From contig MTSL01000213.1 in the NCBI GenBank assembly GCA_002794465.1, positions 30,377 through 84,018 on the forward strand: 53,642 bases of DNA. The letters run 5' to 3'. Under the pieces are notes generated by a model, which made no database searches, was not told where the DNA came from, and saw nothing but the letters and a program-made list of their open reading frames with translations. The position numbers and the translations under genes were made by a program. Positions 22,016-32,363 of the stretch are shown here, one piece after another. Every line of letters starts with the position of its first letter. Position 1 is the first letter of the stretch. The stretch comes from Paramicrosporidium saccamoebae (Eukaryota > Rozellomycota).

Positions 22016-22262
22016 CTCCGACAATGACCAACCAAATAAATGATTTATCCTTTTGTTGCGTAGTGTGTATGGGGAGGGGGAGAAGGACAAGTCGGATGAG
22101 AAGAGACGAAACGAAAGAAAGGGGAAAAGAATTTGCACGCTGTCGGAGAATGTTAATAAAACGGCATATTTCTAGTCTCGCTAGCAGCAATCCTGAAATC
22201 GTAAGGGTACGGGCCCCCCTGTCCTCAGAAAGGCATTTATTCGATCAAATCTCTCACATTAA

Positions 22263-23236
22263 TCACTGTACAGCAAGACCCAATCTGTAGTCGGGAAGGA
22301 CGGGATATAATACTGAACGTTCAGGCCTCCGTAGCATAATCTCCACCTGCTTGTAATACTTTCTATTCTCCGCATCACGCAGCACCAATCCTACATAATA
22401 CCGGACAGAAAAGGTGCCATTAATGTTGTTCATGGTGGGCGACGCTTTAGTCCCTAGGGCCGCCAAATCGAGATAGACGGGCAGAACGTCTCCCCGGTAT
22501 GCCGAGCCATCAAGGATCTGTCGGCTTGAGAGAATGGTTTGCTCAATCACTTCATTATTACCATCAAGCTCCTTTCGAACCAGGGTAACGGCCACATCAA
22601 TGACCCGAACTCGGACCAGCAAGAATTGAACCGTCCCGTGGATCTCATCAGTCATTAGAAAGTGGGATCGATCGAGACGCATTTTGATGTGGAGAAACTC
22701 TTCCAGACCGACCTCAATCTCCACCGGTACGGAGGGTGACATTTCCACCGGCTCATATACTGTCGGACACCACAGAGTCGCCTCTTTCACCACGTCAGAC
22801 AACTTTCGATGCATCACAACTCGCACAAAATAGCGTAGCGAGACTCCTGACCCATCATATGACGGGAACGGGAAACGCACATTTCCAAAATCAAATTCTA
22901 ACACTGTCGTCTCCTTCATCGTCCCTGGCGGGGCCAGCTGCACCCGCGTGGAAATGAACTCGTCGGGAGGTGTGCGTTCAATGGCGCCGATGAGCGTTAT
23001 AGAAATTCCCAGATGATCAAGAGGCGACTTGGGACGCAAATGGAGGTGACCACGGAGGGATGTCTTGTCATGTACAATTGGACAGGTTTCGGAGCTGGAC
23101 AGCGAATTTGCGCCTTGACTGAGGATTCGACGATAAGTGTCGTATGGTTCTTCAAATTGCACAGTAATTTCGGGAGGAGACCCAAACAGACCGAATAAGC
23201 CCTAAACTACATGAGATGGCCACCCTCTATTACCAT
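22263..23236 (-). CDS. VPS26: Retromer subunit VPS26
   Basis: 313 residues from exon 1 (only the ATG, 23236-23234) and exon 2 (23201-22263), separated by a 32-nt intron (GTAATA...GTTTAG). After splicing the protein starts M-GLFGLFGSPPEITVQFEE, as VPS26 proteins do. Arrestin-fold landmarks follow: GHLHLRPKSPLDHLGISITLIG, VSLRYFVRVVMHR, then VEIEVGLEEFLHIKMRLDRSHF and IHGTVQFLLVRVRV. VPS26 pairs with VPS35 and VPS29 to retrieve cargo from endosomes to the Golgi. The sequence is more divergent than typical fungal VPS26; VPS26C (retriever) is the alternative, but the EVGLEEFLHI block favours VPS26. Confidence 0.9.
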
Positions 23237-23319
23237 TATGTGCGATTAAGAGATTAAAGTGAGTAGCCCATGTGAGAGTCTGTATATAACACGAGGCACT
23301 TTGAGATGTAGTTATTCGG

Positions 23320-23502
23320 ATACTATTTTGTAAATGGCTTGACACTACTTTGTAGATAGCTCGGTATTACTTTGTAGATAACTTGACACCACTTTGTAGA
23401 TAGCTTGACATTACTTTGTAGATAACTTGACACTACTTTGTAAATAGCTTGACACTACTTTGTAGATAGCTTGACATTACTTTGTAGATAGCTTGATATC
23501 AT
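23320..23502. repeat. 22-nt minisatellite
   Basis: About eight direct copies of a 22-nt unit close to ttgacactactttgtagatagc, with substitutions such as gatagc/gataac. It lies upstream of VPS26 and downstream of PTA1. Copies abut with no unique spacers, so it is not a CRISPR-like array. The remainder of 23237-23658 has no visible gene. Confidence 0.9.
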
Positions 23503-23658
23503 TTCACACTAATCTAATCACTATTTCATGTCATGTCACTTCTATATTGCAGTTATGTGTTCCTTATCACTATGTACTGGCTGACTCGACTTAACCTAAC
23601 ACCCTAACACCTTAACACCCAACCACCGACCACTAACCGCCCTAGCCAACACGACAAT

Positions 23659-26430
23659 TTAATCAGTGCTGAGAAACATTATAGAGGGCGGATATCGATT
23701 TTGTATGGTCGCACTCTGCTGTCTCAAATATGCAGTAAAGCCCTGCCGTAGCTCAGGCGCCGTCCGCAGTACCTCTTCCAGTCTTTCCAGATCGAGATGC
23801 AACATGACAGCATATGAGGAGGGTGCGAGGGTGCGGAGACACCGGATAAATCCATCCCAAAGTTTGGGTGAGAGGGTGCGACTAAGGAGTCGGGATAAAA
23901 GTCCAACAAGATGAGACGAAAGACCCTTGTGATGTGCTGCTGATTGAAGAATGGTGCGCATGAGCATGGTGGGCAACTCGGGAAGATCAATTAGCCGTTG
24001 GAGGGCAGTTGCAATGGTGTCGGGCTTGAAAACAGTATTCATTACAAAGCAAATCTGAATCACGTCAACACCACGCTTAAGAGGGACAGGCAGCCTGTGC
24101 AAAAACACAAAAAGCTCAGAAGGTCCCAACAGGTCAGCCGCCTTGGAGAACAAATTCACATAGTGCATCTTATTCTTCTCTTCCAGAGGATCCACTACCT
24201 CTGCATAATGAACCAGACCTGTCTTCAATTGCTCCTTTGTGGCCACCATGGCAAATAGCTCTAGTAATCGAATCGGCCATCGGTCATTCAGCAGATTGTC
24301 GATTGCTTGATCCATGCACTCTGATGGGAACAGTTCTATGGAATTAGGAAACGAACTAAATTGAATACTATGTCGGCAGAGATGCTCTAATGTCTTTTCA
24401 ATCCAAACTCCCACAGGGTCGACTGAAATGGGAGCCTGTAGCAGGTAATTGCACAGAGAGACGACAGACTTTTCCAAATCCGGCATTGAACAAAGCAATG
24501 AAAGTTGACTAACACAGTACTCTTGGACGGCGGCATCCAATCCATTGTATGTAACAAAGTATTTTCCAAAAACAATGTCAGGCCGTCTCACAATCAGACG
24601 CAGAACCAAGTCCATTTGAATCCCAGGGACAGTAGGGTCGATGCTATTCAATGCATCGGTGGCCGCACTAGACACTAGACTGGACACATCCTGCAGTTCA
24701 ATCAGACTATCACATATTATGGCCGTGGCAGCCTTCCTCAGCGACTCATCTTCACTTACACAAAAGACTAATAGTCGGGTTACTAGAGACATCCGAACGG
24801 CAGGTCTCTTGATGGAGACTTGCTCAATAACTGCCAGAGTTAGGGTGCGTGTAGACGGCGTCACACAAAGCCAGTCAAGGAGCGTGATATGCAAATCTCC
24901 CACAATTTCTGGTGTCTCTATAAGGAATCGCTGCAGGAAGGCCTCCCATTGCGGGCTGTTCTCCGCCGCAAGCTCCTGCAGCCGGGCCAGTATCAGTGCG
25001 TAGGAGCTTTGGTACTTTTCACGGTCAGCCTGGAGCCACACCAACCTCATCCAATACAGCAGGGCTGCCATGCGCTCGTCCAAATTCACAAACCAGTAAT
25101 CAATCAAGAGTTCGCCGATAACCGCATTTTCTAGTACTGCTGCAAGCCTCAAAAGGGATTTCAGTTGGGATTTCCTCTCCTTGGCATCTTGAAAAATGGC
25201 ATTGTCTGACATTCCTTCCAGAATGGCCTTGTACTGGTTTAGCAATAATTGGCTTCGCTCGGCTTCGTCAATAACACGCGGAGCAAGCTCAAAGGGAACC
25301 ATCTGATCCACTGCCATGTCCACTGAAGATGCCTGAATCTGGGGCTGCCGAGGATCCAATCGTCTCGGATCCCTAACCTGCACATGCGCAGTAGGTCTCC
25401 AGCGTTCCAACGACGACCTTAGTCGTTCAACTGGAGTCAAGCGCAACGCGTGCAGCAAAACTTCAATTGCGGTGGAGAGGGAGACCTTTTCAATTTCCAC
25501 TGTAGGCTCTGCTTTAATCTTTTTAGTCCCCACATTGGCCAGCAAAGACTCGTCGTCGTCCTCCTCATTCCGGCGCTTTTTGCCGTATTTGGTGGATTTT
25601 TTAAGCACCTCCACAATGAGCGAGTAATACTTTTCAGCTGCTGCACATTCCACAAGACTGGCAAGCTGCTTCTCGAGAGTATGCCCGAGGTGGAGACGCT
25701 GATGTTCAGCCAATCGCTCAGGCTGCGTCTCGAATAACTCAATCAGGGCGGGCACAATTTTGGGTAGAAAGGGTGGACGGAGCCGGGCAATCCTGCCGAG
25801 TAGGTTGGAAACGGCCAGGAGAGCGTTGGAGGGGACATTGTCTCGCCACAGGATAGCAATAAGTTGGTCAAGCGAAGCGCTTGAAACTTGCTTAATGTCG
25901 TTCAGTTTGATCTTGGAGTCGTCTGTCAGGGTAAGGGTATCCAAGCTGAATTCGTCCTCCTCCATCTCGTCTTCATCCTGACTGCGGTTGGAACAATACA
26001 GAACAAACATTTGTAGCATGCGTGCACCGCGTATTATCACGCCGGCGTGGCTGCTCTCTTTCATTAAACCAAGGATGCGCTCCCTCAATCCATTAATCAC
26101 GTCCCATAAATCAAAATTGTTCGAGGTATAGACCAGTCTGATTAGTGAGGGCAAGGCGCAAGCAAACCGGGTGAATACTTCACCAAGCAGGACGGGTTCA
26201 TTAGTCTCCGAAAGTGCCTTTTCAACCAGCGGTATCAGTTCTGTTCCATATTCCCCATTCCTTGCGCATACGTGGAGGGCGACGAATGCACGGTCGAGGT
26301 CCTGTCCCTTTCCTTTGGTCAGCATTTTCACCACTGCAGCCTCCTCTCCAGCATCAATGCTGCCATTGCCGTCCAAAAAGCTGTATAAATCATGCCAGCT
26401 GGCCTTGCCCTTCTTTACATCCTCCAGCAT
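23659..26430 (-). CDS. PTA1: Symplekin/Pta1, mRNA 3'-end processing scaffold
   Basis: 923 residues, ATG at 26430. The N-terminal half is helical HEAT-like: SHAGVIIRGARMLQMFVLYCS corresponds to the conserved symplekin helix block, with an acidic insert (DEDEMEEDEF) after it, then PSNALLAVSNLLGRIARLRPPFLPKIVPALIELFE. A basic/acidic linker (KKRRNEEDDDE) lies near residue 285. The C-terminal half continues as helical repeats to PSIMFLSTD and corresponds to the Symplekin_C region. The protein scaffolds the cleavage and polyadenylation factor and links CPSF73/Ssu72 activities. No intron was found. The 3' flank holds the 22-nt minisatellite. Confidence 0.88.
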   Translation of the reverse strand: MLEDVKKGKASWHDLYSFLDGNGSIDAGEEAAVVKMLTKGKGQDLDRAFVALHVCARNGEYGTELIPLVEKALSETNEPVLLGEVFTRFACALPSLIRLVYTSNNFDLWDVINGLRERILGLMKESSHAGVIIRGARMLQMFVLYCSNRSQDEDEMEEDEFSLDTLTLTDDSKIKLNDIKQVSSASLDQLIAILWRDNVPSNALLAVSNLLGRIARLRPPFLPKIVPALIELFETQPERLAEHQRLHLGHTLEKQLASLVECAAAEKYYSLIVEVLKKSTKYGKKRRNEEDDDESLLANVGTKKIKAEPTVEIEKVSLSTAIEVLLHALRLTPVERLRSSLERWRPTAHVQVRDPRRLDPRQPQIQASSVDMAVDQMVPFELAPRVIDEAERSQLLLNQYKAILEGMSDNAIFQDAKERKSQLKSLLRLAAVLENAVIGELLIDYWFVNLDERMAALLYWMRLVWLQADREKYQSSYALILARLQELAAENSPQWEAFLQRFLIETPEIVGDLHITLLDWLCVTPSTRTLTLAVIEQVSIKRPAVRMSLVTRLLVFCVSEDESLRKAATAIICDSLIELQDVSSLVSSAATDALNSIDPTVPGIQMDLVLRLIVRRPDIVFGKYFVTYNGLDAAVQEYCVSQLSLLCSMPDLEKSVVSLCNYLLQAPISVDPVGVWIEKTLEHLCRHSIQFSSFPNSIELFPSECMDQAIDNLLNDRWPIRLLELFAMVATKEQLKTGLVHYAEVVDPLEEKNKMHYVNLFSKAADLLGPSELFVFLHRLPVPLKRGVDVIQICFVMNTVFKPDTIATALQRLIDLPELPTMLMRTILQSAAHHKGLSSHLVGLLSRLLSRTLSPKLWDGFIRCLRTLAPSSYAVMLHLDLERLEEVLRTAPELRQGFTAYLRQQSATIQNRYPPSIMFLSTD

Positions 26431-26640
26431 AATTACGAATTTTTGAATAATTCGTAACCACTATCGCACATTAGATGAGAGCTGTTTTGGTGGGGTAAAT
26501 GCGTCTTTTATACGCCCGAGTCGGTTTAAAATAGAGATTACCATCCATTAAACGCGAATTGACGCACTGTAAATATGGTGTTTATCGAAAATGCGCCATA
26601 AATACGAGATTTGTAGTAACGAGTGTGCCAAACAGCGCCC

Positions 26641-26850
26641 ATTTGTGACGTAGAGGATTGATTAGCATGTCCTTTGGAAATAGTATTTATTTGGGAGACT
26701 ATCTCACACTTACAAATTGATAATAAAAGAGTTCCCTTGCCTCTCAAATCAATAGTATTTCCAAAGGGCATGCTAATCGATCCTTTACGTTACACACTTC
26801 TGATTGGTCATTCTAATGCCTAGCCCACGATTCAGTGTGATAGAAGTGAT
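26641..26850. repeat. Divergent copies of dispersed repeats
   Basis: 26643-26664 (tgacgtagaggattgattag) is the reverse complement of the ctaatcaatcctctacgtca block of repeat A. 26830-26862 (gtgtgatagaagtgatagtctatgtgccacat) matches 42191-42221. The gap 26431-26966 otherwise shows only AT-rich DNA. Confidence 0.6.
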
Positions 26851-26966
26851 AGTCTATGTGCCACATAATCTGATAAAGATATGCCTTTGTACACTAACAG
26901 CCCCCTTTGCACTGGTTTGTTGTAGAAACTTTACTATAAGAATAAACCGTTTTATTCTCAGCCTGG

Positions 26967-27312
26967 CTACATTTTGCTTTGGATAGGCACCTTTTTGGGA
27001 TGCGTGTCTCTTTTGACATGTGGTCTCAGTGTCATTTTACGAACGACCTCACGCTCCCGAGTTCTTTCACGGCAAGTCTTTTTGGATTGCTCAGGCTTCA
27101 ACTTGCGTCGCGGCTTGACCACGCCCGCACTGACGGTTGGCTGCTGAACATATGTCATGGGCGGATCAAGGATCACCATCTTTGGGGATGCTACTGTGCT
27201 CAGTAACATCCAATCCTCTGTTTTCTCTGTCGAATTGTTGCCAGGCTTTGACTTGGTCTTTTTTTTTTACGGGCGAGGCGACCACCTTGTAAATGTCACT
27301 TAGCCATCCCAT
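26967..27312 (-). CDS. Small basic protein, unknown
   Basis: A tentative two-exon model (27312-27286 and 27257-26967) gives 105 residues starting MGWLSDIYK and continuing TKSKPGNNSTEKTEDWMLL. The second part is rich in Lys/Arg (KPRRKLKPEQSKKTCRERTREREVVRKM). The joining intron (27258-27285, 28 nt) has an unusual GTGGTC donor and ends in a run of ten A then G, so a length error or slippage in the A run is an equal explanation. Function is not recognised; the charge suggests nucleic-acid or ribosome binding. Confidence 0.4.
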
Positions 27313-27384
27313 CCAAACAAACTCGGCCCCAAAAATTGATACATTTATAGCCAATCACCAGCAACCATCAAGCGTATATTTTAT

Positions 27385-29697
27385 TTACAGTTTAAGAAGC
27401 CAATCTTGCTGGATGGCGAGACGGAGAGTTTCACGTTTCAGATGGTCAATTTGTTTGGTCAGCAGAGTCAAAGTGGCTGAGATGGGACGGTGGTCACTGA
27501 CCTGCATCAAGGGATGAGAAGTGTAGTTCTGCACCCTCGCATCAGGAGAGTTTGTGCGAAGGAGGATACGGTCACAGTAAGCAGGGATTCGTTGCTTCTC
27601 GCTAGTGTCCAGGACATCCGTGCCACGGTCGTACTTGTAAGTCGGAGGGAAATTTAAGGGCTCCTCCTTAAAGGTTGAGAGAGGATGATTGGGGACCTTG
27701 ATGAGTTGAGATAGCAATTGATCATTCGGGAGGAGTTCGACATGAGTTTTAGCATGTATTGCTGATTCTGCAGCTTCTCGCGTTGTATTTAGACGATAAT
27801 TCAAGTCTCCAAAGAGAACAACATGTTCGTGGTCAAAGATCAAATCACCCTCTCCCCCCATGAATACGCATTCCGACTGTGCCACCCGTGGTAAATGTGC
27901 ATTCTTCAGAATTGTCGAGAGATCAGTGTTTCGAGCTGCCACTTGCGAATGACCAGCTGCCAAGTGACAATTTACGAAACATAGAGACGTATCATCAATA
28001 GTCAGACGCGTGACAATGGCGCCTTTGTTCCCATGCAAACCACCGAGGCCAGTCTTGACCATCTCATGAGAAACCATCCCAATACAAAGGGCTGGATCAG
28101 CAAAAACTGCCATCATCAGACCTACCATATTTTTCTGAGAAACCAGTCGAACATTTGGACATGTCTGCTTCAGCTCTAGCAAGATCCTGTCCACCCACAG
28201 CTGGGCTCGTCCATCATCGGAGGGAGCATTGGTGACTTTGCTATTAGAGGCAAGAATCATTTTGGCATTGGTGCTTTTGGATTCCAGATCGACCATTTCC
28301 TGAATCCCAACAACGTAGAGATCATATTTTCTGGTCGTGTCCAGCCAGTCCGCCCAGAACGAGGGAGCCTCTGGTGGTCTTTGGGAATCCACATTCCAGG
28401 AACACACGCGGACAGCACAGTTTTGGCTCTTGGCAAACTCTTCGGTTCGTTTGTGCAAGATTTCATCAACCTGGAGCTTTATGAGGTTTGCATCCCACAA
28501 ACTGACGCATGCAGAATCACAGAGGGAAGCCAATGGAACATGCAATGGGTTGGTGGCGAATTGGGCTGCGTCAATGTGTATGACGGAAGTCTGATGGGCC
28601 TTCCACTCTGCCAACAGTTTCCAGTCTTTTGCGCAAATAATCTTCATCTTTCCGTTGGACAATCCCAGCCACAAAGACGTGCCTTTACCTTCAATACAGG
28701 TAATTTTATGGGATCCAGTTTGAAATATACCTGTTGGCACGCCTGTCGCATTCCACCTGACAAGCAGACCATCTTCATGAGCAGTAACAATAGTTTTACC
28801 TACAGAGGTAATCCCGGTTACAATGCCCACTTTGAGGCCAAGATCGGCCTCATAGTCAAAACGGGCCGCCAGTGTCAGAGTATTCTGCTCCCTCGAATGT
28901 ACTTCCAGCACTTTTCCCGATCCAACCCACACAATCCCACCATCAGTCACATGCACGAGCGTGGGACAATCCATGACTCTTGTCACGCCAATCTTTGCAT
29001 CAGCGCTAATGTCCGAATCAATTATTCTCCAAACATGGACCCATCCAGCATCATCGACTGCCCACAACTCTTCTTTCGTGGTCTTTAAATGGATTATTGC
29101 TCGACCAGAGACACTCATACTCTTGGTAATCTCACCCACCCTGCAATCCACTACTAGAATGTTCCCATTCTTTGTGCCAACCGCCATTCTGTCCAGTGCA
29201 ATGAATGCAGCCGATTCGGGAAAATCCAGGCCGGTAGAATGACTCCATAACAACTCTCCACAACGCAGATTCCACCCTAAAATGGTTGCAGTGCTGATAG
29301 CAACAACCAATTCTCCAGATACTACTACCCGCTTAATTACATTCCGACTGCGACTAATTTGCAATCTGCTCTCCAGCGTCGGACCTTCCCTTCGTGTCCG
29401 GTGACAGTCCAATGTGGAAATCTGAAGGGTTGAAATCCCAGCCAACACAGAATCAGCCGAGACGGCTCTAGGTCGAGCAGGCACTGGGGGAGCCTGTCTC
29501 GCATGAAATGTCCGACTCGTGTCCGTTAGTTGATTCCCATTTAGTGTTTGTCCCGCATCCATGGTTTGGTTCCCATTTGGTGTTTGTCTCACATCCATAT
29601 CCATGGTTTGGCTCCTACTTGGTTTTTGTCTCACACCCACACCCACATCTAATGCTCGTCTTACTTCCGGCTTTATTGGCACCGGAGGTCCCACCAT
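27385..29697 (-). CDS. WD40-inositol polyphosphate 5-phosphatase
   Basis: 770 residues. Residues about 1-60 are a repeat-bearing linker (units close to DVRQTPNGNQTMD). Residues about 115-400 read as a WD40-type propeller (GWVHVWRI, GNILVVDCRVG, DGLLVRWNATG, LASLCDSACVSLWD). From about 430 the 5-phosphatase catalytic domain follows: VRVCSWNVDSQ, GIQEMVDL, a NCHLAAG block, VVLFGDLNYRL (near 632), FPPTYKYD, PAYCDRILLRT and the terminal SDHRPISATL. All metal and phosphate-binding residues expected of the family are present. It would remove the 5-phosphate from phosphoinositides or inositol phosphates. WD40-5-phosphatase fusions are known in plants and some fungi. The substrate is not determinable here. 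Confidence 0.92.
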   Translation of the reverse strand: MVGPPVPIKPEVRRALDVGVGVRQKPSRSQTMDMDVRQTPNGNQTMDAGQTLNGNQLTDTSRTFHARQAPPVPARPRAVSADSVLAGISTLQISTLDCHRTRREGPTLESRLQISRSRNVIKRVVVSGELVVAISTATILGWNLRCGELLWSHSTGLDFPESAAFIALDRMAVGTKNGNILVVDCRVGEITKSMSVSGRAIIHLKTTKEELWAVDDAGWVHVWRIIDSDISADAKIGVTRVMDCPTLVHVTDGGIVWVGSGKVLEVHSREQNTLTLAARFDYEADLGLKVGIVTGITSVGKTIVTAHEDGLLVRWNATGVPTGIFQTGSHKITCIEGKGTSLWLGLSNGKMKIICAKDWKLLAEWKAHQTSVIHIDAAQFATNPLHVPLASLCDSACVSLWDANLIKLQVDEILHKRTEEFAKSQNCAVRVCSWNVDSQRPPEAPSFWADWLDTTRKYDLYVVGIQEMVDLESKSTNAKMILASNSKVTNAPSDDGRAQLWVDRILLELKQTCPNVRLVSQKNMVGLMMAVFADPALCIGMVSHEMVKTGLGGLHGNKGAIVTRLTIDDTSLCFVNCHLAAGHSQVAARNTDLSTILKNAHLPRVAQSECVFMGGEGDLIFDHEHVVLFGDLNYRLNTTREAAESAIHAKTHVELLPNDQLLSQLIKVPNHPLSTFKEEPLNFPPTYKYDRGTDVLDTSEKQRIPAYCDRILLRTNSPDARVQNYTSHPLMQVSDHRPISATLTLLTKQIDHLKRETLRLAIQQDWLLKL

Positions 29698-29718
29698 GAT
29701 AACCGATTGGTCAATTTA

Positions 29719-30319
29719 TTACAAACGTTTTTCCGTCCGACCGTAGGCCGTATCGTGCGCTTTGTATTCTAAATGGACAGAGGACGGGAGCTGCAGCACA
29801 AGACGCAGCTGGTCGCGTAGGCGAATCTTCTGGTCCTCGTCGTTGGCATTGCGATTCCACACGGATATAATATCTTCAGCATAACGCACCGACACTATCA
29901 TGCCACAAACCCCATAGTCATCAAGGAGTCCTGAACATGCGGCCAACAACTACACCATAAATTCAGCAGTCTTTTCTTACCAAATGCTCCCATAAACGTG
30001 TCACAACTCCTTTTCGAAGCCGCACTGCCCACTTGCCGCCAAGGGCATTTGCATCATCTTCCCATGCGGGCTTGATTCCCGCCCGGAACACCTGATAGTC
30101 GGAATTGATGGCCAGCTCCCTTGGCCGCTTCAGATGTCCATATACTGCCCAAAAATCTTCCGCCGTGCTAAAGGTGCCGATGGAGTGCAAGTTGGATTCG
30201 TAGTTGGCAGCAGCAACGGCCCCGCGCCCATGGCGGATCAGATACCAAAATGTCCAGCTAGAGTGCAGCGGCAGGGCTAGTTGGGTCGAACCGGCAGCGG
30301 CTACTGTTGCAAATGTCAT
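29719..30319 (-). CDS. eIF4E-family cap-binding protein, class II type
   Basis: 189 residues from exons 30319-29981 and 29949-29719 after removal of a 31-nt intron (29950-29980, GTAAGA...GTGTAG); the join reads WEHL-LLAACSGLLDD. Aligned with human eIF4E, SSWTFWYL carries Trp43 and Trp46, EDFWAVY Trp73, and GIKPAWEDDAN Trp102-Glu103. The Trp56 position is Tyr (ANYESNL), the hallmark of class II members such as 4EHP/eIF4E2. These bind the mRNA cap with lower affinity and often repress translation. Whether a class I eIF4E exists elsewhere cannot be seen from this window. Confidence 0.92.
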
Positions 30320-30719
30320 GTTGTATTGTCGCCGTATTCGGTATTCCTTTGTCGGCGAGACTGAGAAACTGGGACTGCCAGGGTATATAAAATTATGTAC
30401 CGATTAGAGAGTAAATCCAGTGATCGGGGATTGAGGGCCCTCGGTAAAAGAGTCTTTTGATAAAAGGTTTTCTCGATAAAAGGTTCTGTCGGTGAGAGAG
30501 TCTATCACTGTCGTATCTGAGGACCAAGAAGAAAGGATTCCTATTATCAACCTTGCATTTACTACAAGCCTCACAATCGTGTCAAGCCCCTTGTCCACGG
30601 CTAGGCTTGCATAGATTCGTCGAGTTTATACGTGGATTAATACAATGACTCGGTTGCAGAAAATGAACATTTGCCAATGAGGCGAGAACGGGGGTGATTC
30701 GACCATCTTCACACTGGCA

Positions 30720-32354
30720 ATGTGGTTGATGGGACCTGCAGCAGGCCTAAGCCTTTCTGAAATGTGGTTTCCAATCATACTCTTTTTTCTTGGAATCACC
30801 ACCTGTATCACAGTAGAATTTACTCCTGAGACCTTGCTTCAGCAGAGTACACTTGAACAAGTCAACTGTCTCCTGACTGCAGTATCGTTTGACAATTCAA
30901 ACAACGTGCGTACTTTTCTCGGGCTGTTGGAGTGCCCAATACACAACTTTAAGAAACTTTACTACAACCACATTCGAGAGAGTACTAGGTTGGGGGCATT
31001 GAAAGAATTGGCGAGAGATCCAAAAATGCACGATTTGCTATTTCAGGCAGATAAACTAGTCACCTGTCCTGAGCTTGCATGCTGGATTTTTCTGGTTCTA
31101 AAAATCGAATATGATGGGCGACTGCTTGTCAACTCAGGAGGAGATACTTACGCTGCCGTGGGCACATTCATGAAATATCCAAACTTGCTGGAGGCTGTAA
31201 TTCAAGAGGCAACTAAAAAACTGCACGAAATGACAAGTTTGAACTGGCTGAGAGAATATCTACGCGTTGCGTCTACAGAGGACTCGTTGAATCTATTGGA
31301 TATCCTTGAGGATCATATGACTCCCCAAATACTGGCAATATACTTTGAGAGCTTTCCTGGACAGACAGCATTCCTGGATGTTTATCTAACTAATACCATG
31401 ACTGATGATGCCGATAAAGTCATCCGCCTATTAATTGCACACGCCGCCAAGTACTGGGCATATATCGAGTTTACCGAAGAACAATTAGAAGTAATCAATA
31501 ATGTCTGGACCATCGCCGTTAGTGGGGACAACAGGGCGTTTCAAGGATTTATTGAACAGTATTTAGAGAAAACTGAGGCATCTGGAAATTTGTTTTTCGA
31601 GGTTGTGGAGAGATTGACTGCAGCCAGCAGACAATTGGATACCCGGCCCAGCTGGGGGCTCCTGGGATCTTTGCTCTTGATGTGTAATTCTCACCCATAT
31701 ATCCCGCAAAAAGATTGCAAAAGACTGACTGTTGACTATATCAATGAGATGACGCCATCACGCACCACTCCGCTGATGACCCGGCTTATTTCCACAATTT
31801 ACCCCCTCAAATATCCTACTCCACCTGTAGCATACTGGTCCGCAAAGATGCTTCCCCCAGAAGAGGCACGATTGTTGTGGTTAAGAAGCGACACCTTGCA
31901 TATTGCAGCAAAAGGTTTTCGCGCTAACCGTTCAATCAGCGATCTGGCCTGGTACTTGCGAGATTTCAGACAATTCCCATGGAACGCACGGCTTAAGGGT
32001 GCGCCGGTGGTAAAAGTCATCAGGACCGAGGCCAAAAGCGCCATCTTCCACCTCTATCGGTGCAATATAGACCATCGTATCAAAGCGACAGATGGAGGCA
32101 ACGCATACCTCTTGGTCAGGACGCTATTAATGGCGTTACCGTATGCTGTTGCGCGAGGAGAGTTCCTGGACATTAGTGTTCTCACCAGCAAGGGAACGGA
32201 GCATTCTTGGATACGTCTTTGTGACCAACTATCTTACGAGCTTGAGGAGGAGAAACTAGACCCTTACGTGAAGCTGAGGGATATATTGCAGTACTCTGGG
32301 TTCTTGTACTACTTTACGCCAGCCTCCCTACAACAGCTCCTTGTTAATAAATAA
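30720..32354 (+). CDS. Tandem secreted helical family, copy 1
   Basis: 544 residues from the ATG at 30720; the ATG at 30762 (MWFPIILFFLGITTCITVEF) gives a cleaner signal peptide. Motif blocks shared with the next six genes: post-signal strand VEFTPETL; YYNHIRESTR; ADKLVTCPELA; LNWLREYLRVAS followed by MTPQILAIYFE; SWGLLGSLLLMC; LPPEEARLLWL; LMALPYAVARG; and the terminal YYFTPASLQQLL. The protein is predicted helical throughout and has no recognised domain. It is intronless. Its stop is only 9 nt from the next ATG. The 400-nt gap upstream (30320-30719) shows AT-rich sequence and a few short repeats of tcgataaaaggtt near 30450-30490. Secretion is inferred; the role is unknown. Confidence 0.85.
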   Translation: MWLMGPAAGLSLSEMWFPIILFFLGITTCITVEFTPETLLQQSTLEQVNCLLTAVSFDNSNNVRTFLGLLECPIHNFKKLYYNHIRESTRLGALKELARDPKMHDLLFQADKLVTCPELACWIFLVLKIEYDGRLLVNSGGDTYAAVGTFMKYPNLLEAVIQEATKKLHEMTSLNWLREYLRVASTEDSLNLLDILEDHMTPQILAIYFESFPGQTAFLDVYLTNTMTDDADKVIRLLIAHAAKYWAYIEFTEEQLEVINNVWTIAVSGDNRAFQGFIEQYLEKTEASGNLFFEVVERLTAASRQLDTRPSWGLLGSLLLMCNSHPYIPQKDCKRLTVDYINEMTPSRTTPLMTRLISTIYPLKYPTPPVAYWSAKMLPPEEARLLWLRSDTLHIAAKGFRANRSISDLAWYLRDFRQFPWNARLKGAPVVKVIRTEAKSAIFHLYRCNIDHRIKATDGGNAYLLVRTLLMALPYAVARGEFLDISVLTSKGTEHSWIRLCDQLSYELEEEKLDPYVKLRDILQYSGFLYYFTPASLQQLLVNK

Positions 32355-32363
32355 ATTAGTCAT

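Noticed and set aside
22050..22080. A string gttgcgtagtgtgtatgggg resembling the repeat A core
   Set aside because: Only 8-10 nt agree and none of the flanking repeat A blocks follow, so this is probably chance.
23320..23502. Possible CRISPR array
   Set aside because: Units are contiguous, degenerate 22-mers with no unique spacers, and the context is eukaryotic; it is a minisatellite.
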